Made by a program: the position numbers and the translations under genes. Of a DNA stretch of 64,000 nt, positions 54,345 to 62,738 are shown in pieces. This DNA is from Actinobaculum suis (lineage in GTDB: Bacteria > Actinomycetota > Actinomycetes > Actinomycetales > Actinomycetaceae): the NCBI RefSeq assembly GCF_900102025.1, contig NZ_FNAU01000009.1:1-64000 (forward strand). The letters run 5' to 3'. Position 1 is the first letter of the stretch. Each line of letters opens with the position of its first letter. The notes below the pieces were generated by a model, which saw only the letters and a list, made by a program, of their open reading frames with translations, made no database searches and had not been told where the DNA came from.

Positions 54345-55184
54345 TTAGTAGATGGCAACCCGGCCGCGGTGGGTATCGACGACGTCTATATCGGCGTCGA
54401 AAACATTGGACAAACGGCACGGGCTCATGATTTCTTCCGGGGTGCCGGAGTCACACACCACGCCATCACGTAGGGCAATAATTTGGTCCGAATACCGGGA
54501 AGCAAAATTGATGTCGTGCAAGACGAGCACGATGGTGCGGCCCAGTTCATCGGCGGCGCGGCGCAAGTGCCGCATCATGTGTACCGAATGGGAAATGTCG
54601 AGGTTGTTGAGCGGTTCGTCCAAGAGTACGAAGTCGGTTTCTTGGGCGAGCACCATGGCCACATAGGCACGTTGCCGCTGCCCGCCCGAAAGTTGGTCTA
54701 GATAGCGGTCTTCGAGTTTGCCGAGCTGCAAGAAATCAATATAGCGAGAAATGATTTCTTCATCTTCCGGGGTGAGCCGGCCCTTCGAATACGGGAAGCG
54801 GCCAAATCCCACCAGCTGGCGCACGGTAAGCCGAGTAACGAAGTGGTTTTCCTGTTTGAGGATCGCCAAGGTGCGGGCGAAACGATTCGAGTTCGCCCGG
54901 GTCACGTCCATTCCTGCTACCTCAATGCGGCCCTCATCGAAAGGTAAAAGTCGGCCGATCATGGTGAGCAAAGTGGATTTGCCGGCCCCGTTCGGGCCGA
55001 TCAAAGAAGTGAGGCCGCCCGGTTTAATTTCCAGGTCAAAAGGCCCGATCACCACATCCGAACGGTAGCGTTTCACCACGCCTTCCACACAAATGCCAGA
55101 GCTTGGGCCTGCAGCGGGCTGGGCAGAAACCGCGGAATCGGTGTGCGGGGTGGAGGAGGGAGCGGGGGATACGGCGTCGTGCAT
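54345..55184 (-). CDS. Ferric-siderophore ABC transporter ATPase (YclP/FepC-like)
   Basis: A 279-residue ATPase that powers iron-siderophore uptake. After a 30-residue Ser/Ala/Pro lead come Walker A GPNGAGKST, FVTRLTVRQLVGFGRFPYSKG in the helical part, signature [13 protein letters not shown], Walker B FVLLDEPLNNLD and the switch histidine of VLHDINFA. RANSNRFARTLAILKQENHF recalls the YclP/petrobactin branch. The ATG lies three bases from the stop of the permease gene upstream, so they are one transcript. Confidence 0.9.
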   Translation of the reverse strand: MHDAVSPAPSSTPHTDSAVSAQPAAGPSSGICVEGVVKRYRSDVVIGPFDLEIKPGGLTSLIGPNGAGKSTLLTMIGRLLPFDEGRIEVAGMDVTRANSNRFARTLAILKQENHFVTRLTVRQLVGFGRFPYSKGRLTPEDEEIISRYIDFLQLGKLEDRYLDQLSGGQRQRAYVAMVLAQETDFVLLDEPLNNLDISHSVHMMRHLRRAADELGRTIVLVLHDINFASRYSDQIIALRDGVVCDSGTPEEIMSPCRLSNVFDADIDVVDTHRGRVAIY

Positions 55185-55187
55185 GAT

Positions 55188-56327
55188 TTACAACCTGCCT
55201 CTCTTAAGAACGACGATGAGGAAGAAAGTGCCGCCAACGAGTTCGATAATGATAGAAACCACGCCTTCCGCGTAGAACACGTTTTGCATAATCACGTAGG
55301 CACCCACGAGCAGGGTATAACCGATCGCTACGACCATCGGGAAGAGGAACCGGTGGTCGTAGGTCTCGGCAGCTTGATAGGTCAGGGTGGCGGCGAGGAA
55401 ACCGAAGAAGGTCATGGGGCCCACGAGGGCCATAGATACGGAGACGAGCATGGCCACTAAAGTCAGCGTCCACATCAAGGCCCGCGTGTGGTTCACGCCC
55501 AGGTTGATAGCGACGTCGCGGCCCAGCGAAACCGTGTTGAGCCGGCGTGCATACACAAACAGCAATATTGCGGCCACGGTAGCCAGGCCGATCGCGGCCG
55601 GTAGTTCATCGGTTTTTGCATTCGCGATCGAACCGAACATGCGGGCGCTCAACACATCAAACTCGGAAGGGCTAAGCAACCGCTGAATAAAAGTAGAAAG
55701 GGAACGCAAGCCGGTGCCAATAATGATCCCGACCAGCAACATAATGTGCAGGTTCCCCATTCTTCCGCCCAACAGCCAGCTGTAGAGCGCCACGGCTAGG
55801 GCCACCATGAGAGCTACTTGCGCGAGGAATGCCCCTGTGCCTTGGAAAGCCACAAACCCGGCCACCCCGAAGATGAAAATCACGCTCGCCTGCAAGGCTG
55901 AATATAGAGATTCAAAACCCATAATCGCCGGGGTCAAAATGCGGTTATTCGTCACGGTTTGGAAAGCCAATGTAGACATACCCTGGCAGACCGCCACGAG
56001 CAACATAACGACCAGGGTTTTAGCGCGGCGGTTCGCAATAATCGTCCACGCCTGCGTGCCCGGCTCGGCAATATTGCCAATAGTTACGTGCAAAACCGAA
56101 AAAACCAGGCCGGCAATAATCATTGCCACCAATATCGTCCAGTAAATAATCCGGGCGCGCCGGCTCGCAAAAGTTGCGGTGCCGCGGCGCGGGCGGGCGG
56201 GAGCCGGAGCTTGGGTGGCTGCTGGATTCTGGGCGGCTGCCGCGGTTTTCTGGGTAGGCGCGGGCGGATTTGCCTTTGCGGCGGTAGTCGAAGTAGTGGC
56301 CGGTGCGGCGTCGTCGTACTTTTTCAC
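55188..56327 (-). CDS. Ferric-siderophore ABC transporter permease, second subunit (YclO-like)
   Basis: A 379-residue FecCD-family permease with about nine membrane helices after a 70-residue Ala/Thr/Pro-rich cytoplasmic tail. MAFQTVTNNRILTPAIMGFE (here LAFQ...), GPMTFFGFLAATLTYQAAET and HRFLFPMVVAIGYTLLVGAY are family-typical. The start is GTG at 56327, overlapping the stop of the previous permease as GTGA and preceded by GGGGAGG, which marks translational coupling; the frame open to 56483 is antisense-like and rejected. It pairs with the 56324-57328 product to form the channel. Confidence 0.88.
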   Translation of the reverse strand: MKKYDDAAPATTSTTAAKANPPAPTQKTAAAAQNPAATQAPAPARPRRGTATFASRRARIIYWTILVAMIIAGLVFSVLHVTIGNIAEPGTQAWTIIANRRAKTLVVMLLVAVCQGMSTLAFQTVTNNRILTPAIMGFESLYSALQASVIFIFGVAGFVAFQGTGAFLAQVALMVALAVALYSWLLGGRMGNLHIMLLVGIIIGTGLRSLSTFIQRLLSPSEFDVLSARMFGSIANAKTDELPAAIGLATVAAILLFVYARRLNTVSLGRDVAINLGVNHTRALMWTLTLVAMLVSVSMALVGPMTFFGFLAATLTYQAAETYDHRFLFPMVVAIGYTLLVGAYVIMQNVFYAEGVVSIIIELVGGTFFLIVVLKRGRL

Positions 56328-57328
56328 TGCAACCTCCCCCGGCGCGAAACGATAAGCAACACGAAAACGGCGGAGCCCAAAATCCCCAAAATGAGCGAAA
56401 CGGGGATTTCGAAGGGGGCGATGAGTGTGCGCGAGAGTAGATCGCAAGCAGTGATCGTGGCCGCACCGCCCACGCATACCCACGGAAGATTCGAGCGCAG
56501 ATCATCCCCGCGCACTAAAGAAATCACGTTCGGCACGATGAGTCCGAGGAAGGGCAAGTTTCCTACCACCACGGTGACCACGCCGGATGCGGCAGCCACC
56601 ACCGCGGTTCCGGCGAGCATCATCGCGTTATAGTTCAGGCCCACGTTGGTGGCGACGTCGCTTCCCAGCCCGACGACGGTAAGACGGTCGGCGAGGAGGA
56701 AAATCAGCACGGTGACCACGAGCGCAATCCACAGCGGTTCATAGCGGCCCCGTACCATCGGCGCGAAACTGCCTTGGAACCAGGTAGAAAGGTTTTGCAA
56801 AACGTCGAAACGCAAAGCAAGGAAAGTAGAAATAGAGGAGACGACGGCGCCGATCATCATGCCAATAATCGGGACGATCACGGAACTGCGCAAAGTTACG
56901 CGGCGCAAAAATAGCAAGAAAATAAGCGTGGCGGCGAAAGCAAAAATAATCGAGCCGAGCATACGCGTCACCACCGAAGCGTCCGGCCACAGCAGCATTA
57001 CGATCAGCAAACCTAAACCGGCCCATTCGGTAGTGCCGGTGGTGGAAGGCTCCACGAATTTATTTTGGGTAAGGAGCTGCATTACCAAGCCGGCCAGGCT
57101 CATGGCGATACCGGAAAGTACCAGCGCGGCCGTGCGGGGGAAGCGCGTAATCCAAAACATTTCCTGCCCGTCTGGCTGGGAAAGATCATAAGCGCCGGTA
57201 GTGAGCGAAAGGTAGAGCAAACCCACGAGGGCAATACAAGCGATAAGGAAGCTCCACCCGAGTGGCCGGCGCGAAGAACGCGGCGGTGTGGTTTTGGTTT
57301 TAGCGGGTGCGAGAGCGGCGTCCGTGAT
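56324..57328 (-). CDS. Ferric-siderophore ABC transporter permease, first subunit (YclN-like), probable ATC start
   Basis: A 334-residue FecCD-family permease. TAALVLSGIAMSLAGLVMQL, NKFVEPSTTGTTEWAGLGLL and NLPFLGLIVPNVISLVRGDD are the family's first signatures, the last one the ATPase-contact region. The first usual start codon in frame is GTG 57226, but that lies in the middle of the first membrane helix (SFLIACIALVGLLYLSLTTG). In frame, 34 codons earlier, an ATC at 57328 sits six bases behind GGAGAGGA and gives ITDAALAPAKTKTTPPRSSR plus a complete helix 1, and the normal length. No ATG, GTG or TTG lies between. A rare ATC start, or a mutated ATG, is the best reading. Confidence 0.8.
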   Translation of the reverse strand: MTDAALAPAKTKTTPPRSSRRPLGWSFLIACIALVGLLYLSLTTGAYDLSQPDGQEMFWITRFPRTAALVLSGIAMSLAGLVMQLLTQNKFVEPSTTGTTEWAGLGLLIVMLLWPDASVVTRMLGSIIFAFAATLIFLLFLRRVTLRSSVIVPIIGMMIGAVVSSISTFLALRFDVLQNLSTWFQGSFAPMVRGRYEPLWIALVVTVLIFLLADRLTVVGLGSDVATNVGLNYNAMMLAGTAVVAAASGVVTVVVGNLPFLGLIVPNVISLVRGDDLRSNLPWVCVGGAATITACDLLSRTLIAPFEIPVSLILGILGSAVFVLLIVSRRGRLQ

Positions 57329-57365
57329 AGAAAATCCTCTCCAAATATGTGCCGGAGGCTAACGT

Positions 57366-57440
57366 GCCGGTAAGGCGGGGTTAGCCGGCCAGCCAGGGCG
57401 GGGTTAGCCGGCCAGCCAGGACGGGGTTAGCCGGTGGCAG
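57366..57440. repeat. 25-bp tandem repeat behind the binding-protein gene
   Basis: GGCGGGGTTAGCCGGCCAGC occurs about three times between the binding-protein and permease genes. Confidence 0.85.
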
Positions 57441-57501
57441 AGTTGGCGTGGTAGCGGGCCCGCTACGGCGGTGCCGGGCAGGCCCGCAACACGTGCCGGC
57501 A

Positions 57502-57547
57502 GGCCCGGGCTCGATAGTGGCGAGATGCCTGAATCCGAGCCCGGGCC
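57502..57547 (-). terminator. Hairpin between binding-protein and permease genes
   Basis: GGCCCGGGCTCG (57502-57513) pairs perfectly with CGAGCCCGGGCC (57536-57547) around a 22-base loop. There is no T run. It may slow transcription or protect the upstream mRNA, giving more binding protein than permease. Confidence 0.55.
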
Positions 57548-57573
57548 GGGAACCGGTGCCGGCAACCCTTCGC

Positions 57574-58695
57574 CTAGCCGAGCTTGGCTAGATCGTTGAA
57601 GATCTCGATGAAGGTTTGGATGCCTTCATTGGTGTAGGTATCGGCCGGGGCAACATAGATATTGCCTTCCTTTACGGCCGTGACATTGCTCAGTGCCTGC
57701 GAGGTCTCTACGAGTTCGCGGCCCGGCACCGACTTCTTCGCTTCGCCGTCCTTCTTCTTATCGGAATCGCCCACGGCGGCGTCGCGATCCAAGATCATGA
57801 TCCAATCCGGATTGGCCTGTGCGATAGCTTCTTCAGAGATTTCGTCACCCTTGTGGTCGTTGGTGCCGCTCTCCAGCGAAAGGGCGGGTTCCCAACCAAG
57901 CAGGTTATACAGCGGGCCGTAAACGCGGCCCACATCCGGATCCAAGAAACCGATCTTGCCACCGGAAGTATTCACGGAAAGCACCTTCGTGCCCTGCTTG
58001 TAGCCAGCACGCGCATTTTCGATCGACGCATTGAGATCGTTGATCAGCTTGGCGGCATCTTCTTCGTGCCCGAAGATCTGTCCCAGCGTGAGTACGTCTT
58101 GCGCCAAACCATCCACCAAGATTTGGCCGGATTCGCCAGCCTTCGGATCGGTGGCCTTGGCGGGCAAGTCCACGTTGAGGTCCAAGATTTCGGCATTCGG
58201 TGCGGCGGCCTTGATGTCGTCATAATGCTGGGCGAAACGCTGCCCCACCAGCACGAAATCCGGATCCGCGGCGGTAATCACATCGTAATTAGGTTCGCGG
58301 TGGTTTCCGACGTCCTGCACCGAATCATCGCTCTTCCAACCAATCGTGGAAGGCGTTACCTTCTTGGGGATAGCTACCGGCTTGATACCCCAATCTTCCA
58401 GAGTCTCGAAGGTGCGGTTGTCCAGCAACACGACCTTGCTCGGATTCGGCGTAATCTTTTGCGTGCCGTGCGCGTCGGTCACCTCGATCTTCCCATCCGC
58501 ATCTACCGGGTTGAGCTTTGCCTTGGCAACGCCATCGGCAAGTTCTACCGTGGCTGCCTCGCTAGGTGCGCTGGTTTCCGCGGCCGGAGCGGAAGCGGTA
58601 GGAGCGTCCTGGGTCTTATCGGCGTTTGTGCAACCCGTAAACGCAAGGGAGACGGCGGCGATTGCGGCAACGATGCCGAACCGTGCTTTCTTCAT
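57574..58695 (-). CDS. Ferric-siderophore binding lipoprotein (YclQ/FatB-like)
   Basis: A 373-residue extracellular lipoprotein. The signal peptide MKKARFGIVAAIAAVSLAFT ends with the lipobox FTGC, so cysteine 21 is lipidated; an Ala/Ser/Pro-rich linker follows. The binding domain shows KVVLLDNRTFETLEDWGIKP and DFVLVGQRFAQHYDDIK, two segments typical of the catecholate/petrobactin binding group. The start at 58695 has AAAGGAC before it; the open frame to 58791 runs into the iron box and is rejected. First gene of the transport unit, controlled by the iron box at 58810-58828. Confidence 0.9.
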   Translation of the reverse strand: MKKARFGIVAAIAAVSLAFTGCTNADKTQDAPTASAPAAETSAPSEAATVELADGVAKAKLNPVDADGKIEVTDAHGTQKITPNPSKVVLLDNRTFETLEDWGIKPVAIPKKVTPSTIGWKSDDSVQDVGNHREPNYDVITAADPDFVLVGQRFAQHYDDIKAAAPNAEILDLNVDLPAKATDPKAGESGQILVDGLAQDVLTLGQIFGHEEDAAKLINDLNASIENARAGYKQGTKVLSVNTSGGKIGFLDPDVGRVYGPLYNLLGWEPALSLESGTNDHKGDEISEEAIAQANPDWIMILDRDAAVGDSDKKKDGEAKKSVPGRELVETSQALSNVTAVKEGNIYVAPADTYTNEGIQTFIEIFNDLAKLG

Positions 58696-59048
58696 AGTGT
58701 GTCCTTTTCCTATTATCTTTCCTCGCGCAAGGTGCGCGAAAACTGGCACAATGGCTCGCGTGTTCGCGAGCCGGCGTGCACTTACGTACACTTTCCAGCA
58801 ATATGCAGTTAAGGTTAGCCAAACCTAACCTTTCCTGTATGTGATCTGTGGCAAGTTTTGGTCAAGTAGATGGCGACACCTATCACGCAAAGCCCGGTAG
58901 GGCGCGGTTTTTAACGTTACGGCTTGGCGTAGCGGCCCGCGCGGCGAGGCCTGCTAGCGTAGGAATAGCCAGAATCAAAAACTGTACGGGTCGCGCGCCG
59001 GGCGAGTGGCTCAGTTCAGAAAGAGCCAGTTCAGAAAGGAACTGTGTA
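58696..59048. other. Divergent region between iron transporter and lipoprotein gene
   Basis: Holds the iron box near its left end. An open frame from 58848 joins the lipoprotein gene but lacks a start signal. AGTTCAGAAAG is duplicated just before 59049 (about 59011 and 59028), overlapping the ribosome-binding site GAAAGGA. Confidence 0.5.
58810..58828 (-). promoter_or_regulatory. DtxR/IdeR-type iron box
   Basis: TAAGGTTAGCCAAACCTAA matches the known 19-bp consensus TWAGGTWAGSCTWACCTWA at 18 of 19 positions. It lies 115 bases before the siderophore-binding gene, the usual place for iron-dependent repression. Confidence 0.9.
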
Positions 59049-60683
59049 ATGAAGCGGTTCATCGCCGGCCTCGTAGCTATGCTCTTACCCCTCGGGCTTA
59101 CCGCAGGGTGCGTAAAGGGTGGCGGGGATGCGGGGCCTGCCACCTCAGATCCGGCGGCGCCAGTAACGACGACGCCGTCCGCGCCGTCCGCACCCGCCGC
59201 GGACGGGTTTTCTTGGGCGGGTGAACCGCGTGAGATTTGGCGTTGGAACGCCGGGGCCGCGGGCAGTGAGCCCGCCAGCACTGATGCGGCAAGTGCCTTA
59301 CCTGGCTTGCAGTATGTGCGCGTTTCGGCAGACCAAAAATACCTGGAAGTCTGGGATGGGTCCGGCGACTATGCGGTAATCGACCCGAAAACGGGCGAGC
59401 CGGTTACCGGCGCGGAACAGGCAGCTGACGCGGGCCAGGTAGCTGACGCGGGCCAGGCAGCTGACGCGGGCCAGTCTGCTGACGCGGGCCAGTCTGCTGG
59501 CGGGGAGCAGAAAGCTGGAGGGGAGCAGAAAGCTGGCCCGGAGCTTGCAAACAATTCGGCGCCAAAACCGGCCAACAACGGAGCTGCGGAAGATCTGCAG
59601 CTGCCGGCAAATGATGCTGCGGCCGCGGCGCTGGCCGGGAAAGAACGTATTTGGCGGCTGCGCGAAGGCGGGTGCATCGTCGTCGCGCCTGTGGCCACCG
59701 AACCGGGTGGGGAAGAAAAGCAGGGCGCGCAGGCACCGGGCTGGTACTTGGCACGTTTTGACCAGGACGGTGGGGAAGCAAGGTTCCGCGTGGAAAGCGG
59801 GGCAGCACGGTTCCGCGTGGAAAGCGGGGCAGCTACGTTGCGGGCGGCGGCTTTCAATGCTGGTTCCCAGCAGGTCATGGTGATAGATAAAACCGATCCG
59901 GATGCGGAAGGGCAAAGTAAATGGCATTTGTATGATGCCAAGACCGGCGATCAGGTTGCGGAAGGGGAAATTAGTTTCGCGGCGAATAAGTCGATTGTGC
60001 CGGTGGTGGGCGGGTTCTGGATTCCCAGCAATGGTTTCTATATTGAGGAAAGCGGGAAAACTGGGAAGACGGAAAAGAACAATGCTTCGGAAGTGTTGGT
60101 TGCGGTAAATGAGGAACAAGAACCGGCGATCAGTATTTATGATGGCTTCCAGGCAGCTTCTGACTTTTTAGCCGATCCGGATATTCGCGATAAACATTTG
60201 GCTATCGATATTTCCTCCAGCGAGGCTATAACTTATGCGCCTGATGAACCGGTGGCACCGAGCCGAGAAGTTTCTTTCTCCAGCTGGCGCTACAAGGTGC
60301 CGATTCCGGACGCAGATAAATTGCCGGACCCGCAACAAATGCAATTTGTAGTCAAACAAGCCCCGCGCGATTTCCACGGCTTTACGTATACGGTAGCGCC
60401 CAAGCCGGGCAGCGTGGCTGGTAGCGGCAATGCTGATAGCGCGGCTCGTGAGGTGCCAACCGATGACGCAAGTGGCAATACAAACAGTGCACCCGCCAGC
60501 AGTAAAGCTGGCAGTAAGGCCGGCGGACCGGCTAACGGAGTAGCTGGAACGGTCCGATACTGGCAGGTTGGCAAAGGTGGACATATTGCTTGGTCTTTGC
60601 CGGGCAATGAAGTCTATTTTGCTGGCGACCACATGATTATTCGCAATGGCGACGAACTCATTGGCTACACGAACGCGCAGTAA
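59049..60683 (+). CDS. Repeat-containing lipoprotein of unknown function
   Basis: A 544-residue protein. The signal peptide MKRFIAGLVAMLLPLGLTAG ends at the lipobox LTAGC, so it is anchored outside. The body looks like a beta-rich, propeller-like protein (YVRVSADQKYLEVWDGSGDY, then AVIDPKTGEP), but I recognise no family. Two repeats are seen: five copies of an (A/S)DAGQ-type unit followed by two GGEQKAG units (about 59417-59535), and a doubled ARFRVESGA (about 59776-59830). Start at 59049 with GAAAGGA. It shares the divergent region with the iron transporter; whether the iron box also controls it is unclear. Confidence 0.7.
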   Translation: MKRFIAGLVAMLLPLGLTAGCVKGGGDAGPATSDPAAPVTTTPSAPSAPAADGFSWAGEPREIWRWNAGAAGSEPASTDAASALPGLQYVRVSADQKYLEVWDGSGDYAVIDPKTGEPVTGAEQAADAGQVADAGQAADAGQSADAGQSAGGEQKAGGEQKAGPELANNSAPKPANNGAAEDLQLPANDAAAAALAGKERIWRLREGGCIVVAPVATEPGGEEKQGAQAPGWYLARFDQDGGEARFRVESGAARFRVESGAATLRAAAFNAGSQQVMVIDKTDPDAEGQSKWHLYDAKTGDQVAEGEISFAANKSIVPVVGGFWIPSNGFYIEESGKTGKTEKNNASEVLVAVNEEQEPAISIYDGFQAASDFLADPDIRDKHLAIDISSSEAITYAPDEPVAPSREVSFSSWRYKVPIPDADKLPDPQQMQFVVKQAPRDFHGFTYTVAPKPGSVAGSGNADSAAREVPTDDASGNTNSAPASSKAGSKAGGPANGVAGTVRYWQVGKGGHIAWSLPGNEVYFAGDHMIIRNGDELIGYTNAQ

Positions 60684-60755
60684 GCGCGCGGCAATGGACA
60701 CGCGGCTGTGAAGAACGTGGCAGTGAGCGCGTAGTTTTATGCGCGGTGAAATAAG

Positions 60756-60790
60756 GCGTGCGGCCCCCGGATTTTCCGGGGGCCGCACGC
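60756..60790. terminator. Bidirectional terminator between lipoprotein gene and gnd
   Basis: GCGTGCGGCCCCCGG (60756-60770) pairs perfectly with CCGGGGGCCGCACGC (60776-60790), loop ATTTT. Confidence 0.85.
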
Positions 60791-60884
60791 TTGCGATGAG
60801 CTCAAGCTATTAGCTCAACAATGGCCCGGGGCTGGCTCAGCAATAAATGGCCCAGGGTTGGTTTAGCAATAGCTCAGTGTTGGT

Positions 60885-62351
60885 TTAGCTCCACTGTTCT
60901 TCGGGGCGGCCTGGTTCTGCCCAGAGGGTGTGGAATACACCCTCGCCACCGTCAATGCGCTTGTAGGTGTGAGCACCGAAGAAGTCCCGCTGGCCTTGGA
61001 TGAGATTGGCCGGCAGTTTCTCGGCACGTACGCCGTCGTAATACGAAAGCGAGGAAGCGAAAGCGGGGATCGGTACGCCGGTTTGTGCGGCGAAGGCGAC
61101 GATCCGGCGCCAGGAGGGCAGGGCCTGCGAAATCTCTCCGAGGAAGTATTCATCGGCGAGCAGTAGCGGCAGGTCAGGCTGGCGTTCGTAGGCTTCGGTG
61201 ATGCGGCCGAGGAACTGGGCGCGGATAATGCAACCGGCGCGCCAGATGCGGGCCATCGCGCCCAGGTCAATATTCCAAGTGAATTCTTGGGAGCCCTTGC
61301 GGATCAGTTCGAAACCTTGCGAATAGGCAACCATCTTGGAGGCATAAAGGGCCTGGCGGATGTCTTCCACGAACTGGGCGGGGTCGGAAACTTCGCGTGT
61401 TTCCGCCCCGGCCGGCAAAACTGCTTGCCCGGCCGCGCGTTCTTCCACATCTCCCGAAAGTGAGCGGGCGAAAGTCGCTTCGGCAATCCCGGTGGCGGGC
61501 ACGCCGAAGGACGCAGCATTCTGTACCGTCCACGCCCCAGTACCCTTTTGGGCGGCCTGGTCGAGGATCATATCGACCAGCGCGTTGCCCGTCTTGGCAT
61601 CCTGCTGGTGGAGCACTTCCGCGGTGATCTCAATCAGGTAAGAGTTGAGTTCCGTCTTGTTCCACTCGGTGAACACGTCACCAATCTGGGAGGCAGACCA
61701 GCCCAAGCTCTTACGCATCAGATCATAAGCTTCGGCAATGAGCTGCATATCGGCATATTCGATCCCGTTATGCACCATCTTTACGAAGTGGCCGGCACCA
61801 TCCGGGCCCACGTAGGTGCAGCACGGCGAACCATCTTCGGCCTTCGCGGAAATCTTTTCAAACATGGGGCCCAAACGGTCATACGATTCGCGGGTACCAC
61901 CTGGCATGATCGACGGTCCCCACAGGGCGCCTTCTTCACCACCGGAAACCCCTGCCCCCACATAGTGCAAGCCGCGTTCCCGAATTGCTGCTTCCCGCCG
62001 CCGCGTATCGGTGAACAGGGAATTGCCGCAGTCGACGATAATATCGCCCTCTTCCATAAGTGCAGCAAGCTGTTCAATAACCGCATCGGTAGCGCTCCCG
62101 GCCTTCACCATAATGATGGCGACGCGCGGTTTGGCGAGGGAAGCAACGAAATCTTCCATAGAAACAGACGGATAGAAATCGCCTTCCTTCCCGTGGTTTT
62201 CCATGAGCTTTTCGGTGCGCCCAACCGAACGGTTATGCACGGCTACTTTGAAACCGTTCCGAGCCAGGTTGCGGGCCAGATTTGCCCCCATAACTCCCAG
62301 GCCAGTAACGCCAATGTCCGCAATGCCAGCGGGCGGTGTAGTAATGGACAT
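60885..62351 (-). CDS. gnd: 6-phosphogluconate dehydrogenase, decarboxylating
   Basis: A 488-residue cytoplasmic enzyme of the oxidative pentose phosphate pathway: 6-phosphogluconate plus NADP gives ribulose-5-phosphate and CO2. GLGVMGANLARNLARNGFKV with the NRS segment binds NADP; GGEEGALWGPSIMPGG and GAGHFVKMVHNGIEYADMQL carry the catalytic lysine and substrate contacts; the C-terminal RDFFGAHTYKRID contributes the dimer tail. Length is close to the usual 470-490. GAGGAG precedes the ATG. It has its own promoter region and faces the lipoprotein gene. Confidence 0.96.
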   Translation of the reverse strand: MSITTPPAGIADIGVTGLGVMGANLARNLARNGFKVAVHNRSVGRTEKLMENHGKEGDFYPSVSMEDFVASLAKPRVAIIMVKAGSATDAVIEQLAALMEEGDIIVDCGNSLFTDTRRREAAIRERGLHYVGAGVSGGEEGALWGPSIMPGGTRESYDRLGPMFEKISAKAEDGSPCCTYVGPDGAGHFVKMVHNGIEYADMQLIAEAYDLMRKSLGWSASQIGDVFTEWNKTELNSYLIEITAEVLHQQDAKTGNALVDMILDQAAQKGTGAWTVQNAASFGVPATGIAEATFARSLSGDVEERAAGQAVLPAGAETREVSDPAQFVEDIRQALYASKMVAYSQGFELIRKGSQEFTWNIDLGAMARIWRAGCIIRAQFLGRITEAYERQPDLPLLLADEYFLGEISQALPSWRRIVAFAAQTGVPIPAFASSLSYYDGVRAEKLPANLIQGQRDFFGAHTYKRIDGGEGVFHTLWAEPGRPEEQWS

Positions 62352-62738
62352 AAAACTCCTCGTGTTGGGCGGGCAATCCCGCGTCTTTCCGGGGCCGTGT
62401 GGCAGTGCCGCGCGGCGCTCCCTTTAGTTTACGGCTAAGCAGGTGCGAAGGGCACGGTTCGGATGTAATACGCGCGATGTGAAAGATCGCGGCATGCAAA
62501 GTCGCGGTTCGGATGTAATGCGCAGGGCGTGCAAGGTCGCGGTTCGGATGTAATGCGAGGGCGCGGTGTGAAAGGGCACGGTGCGAAGGGGAATGGAGCT
62601 GCGCGCGGCGCCATACCGTGTGCAGCGCGGGCCGGTAGCGAGAAAGCCGGCAGCCGTAGCCAGCTAACGAAAACAAAAGGGTGCCGGCAGTATCCGAAAA
62701 CACTGCCGGCACCCTGCATTAGCCGGTGTGGCCGCTGC
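62352..62738. repeat. 387-bp gene-free region with a 38-bp repeat
   Basis: CGGTTCGGATGTAAT occurs at about 62456, 62502 and 62540, the last two 38 bp apart with longer similarity. A terminator follows at 62679-62714. Confidence 0.75.
62679..62714 (-). terminator. Terminator of pgm
   Basis: GGGTGCCGGCAGT (62679-62691) pairs perfectly with ACTGCCGGCACCC (62702-62714); on the minus strand it is followed by CTTTTGTTTT. Confidence 0.88.

Noticed and set aside
61548-62438. 296-codon open frame opposite gnd
   Set aside because: It is the antisense shadow of a clear, conserved gnd gene; such long shadows are common in GC-rich DNA.
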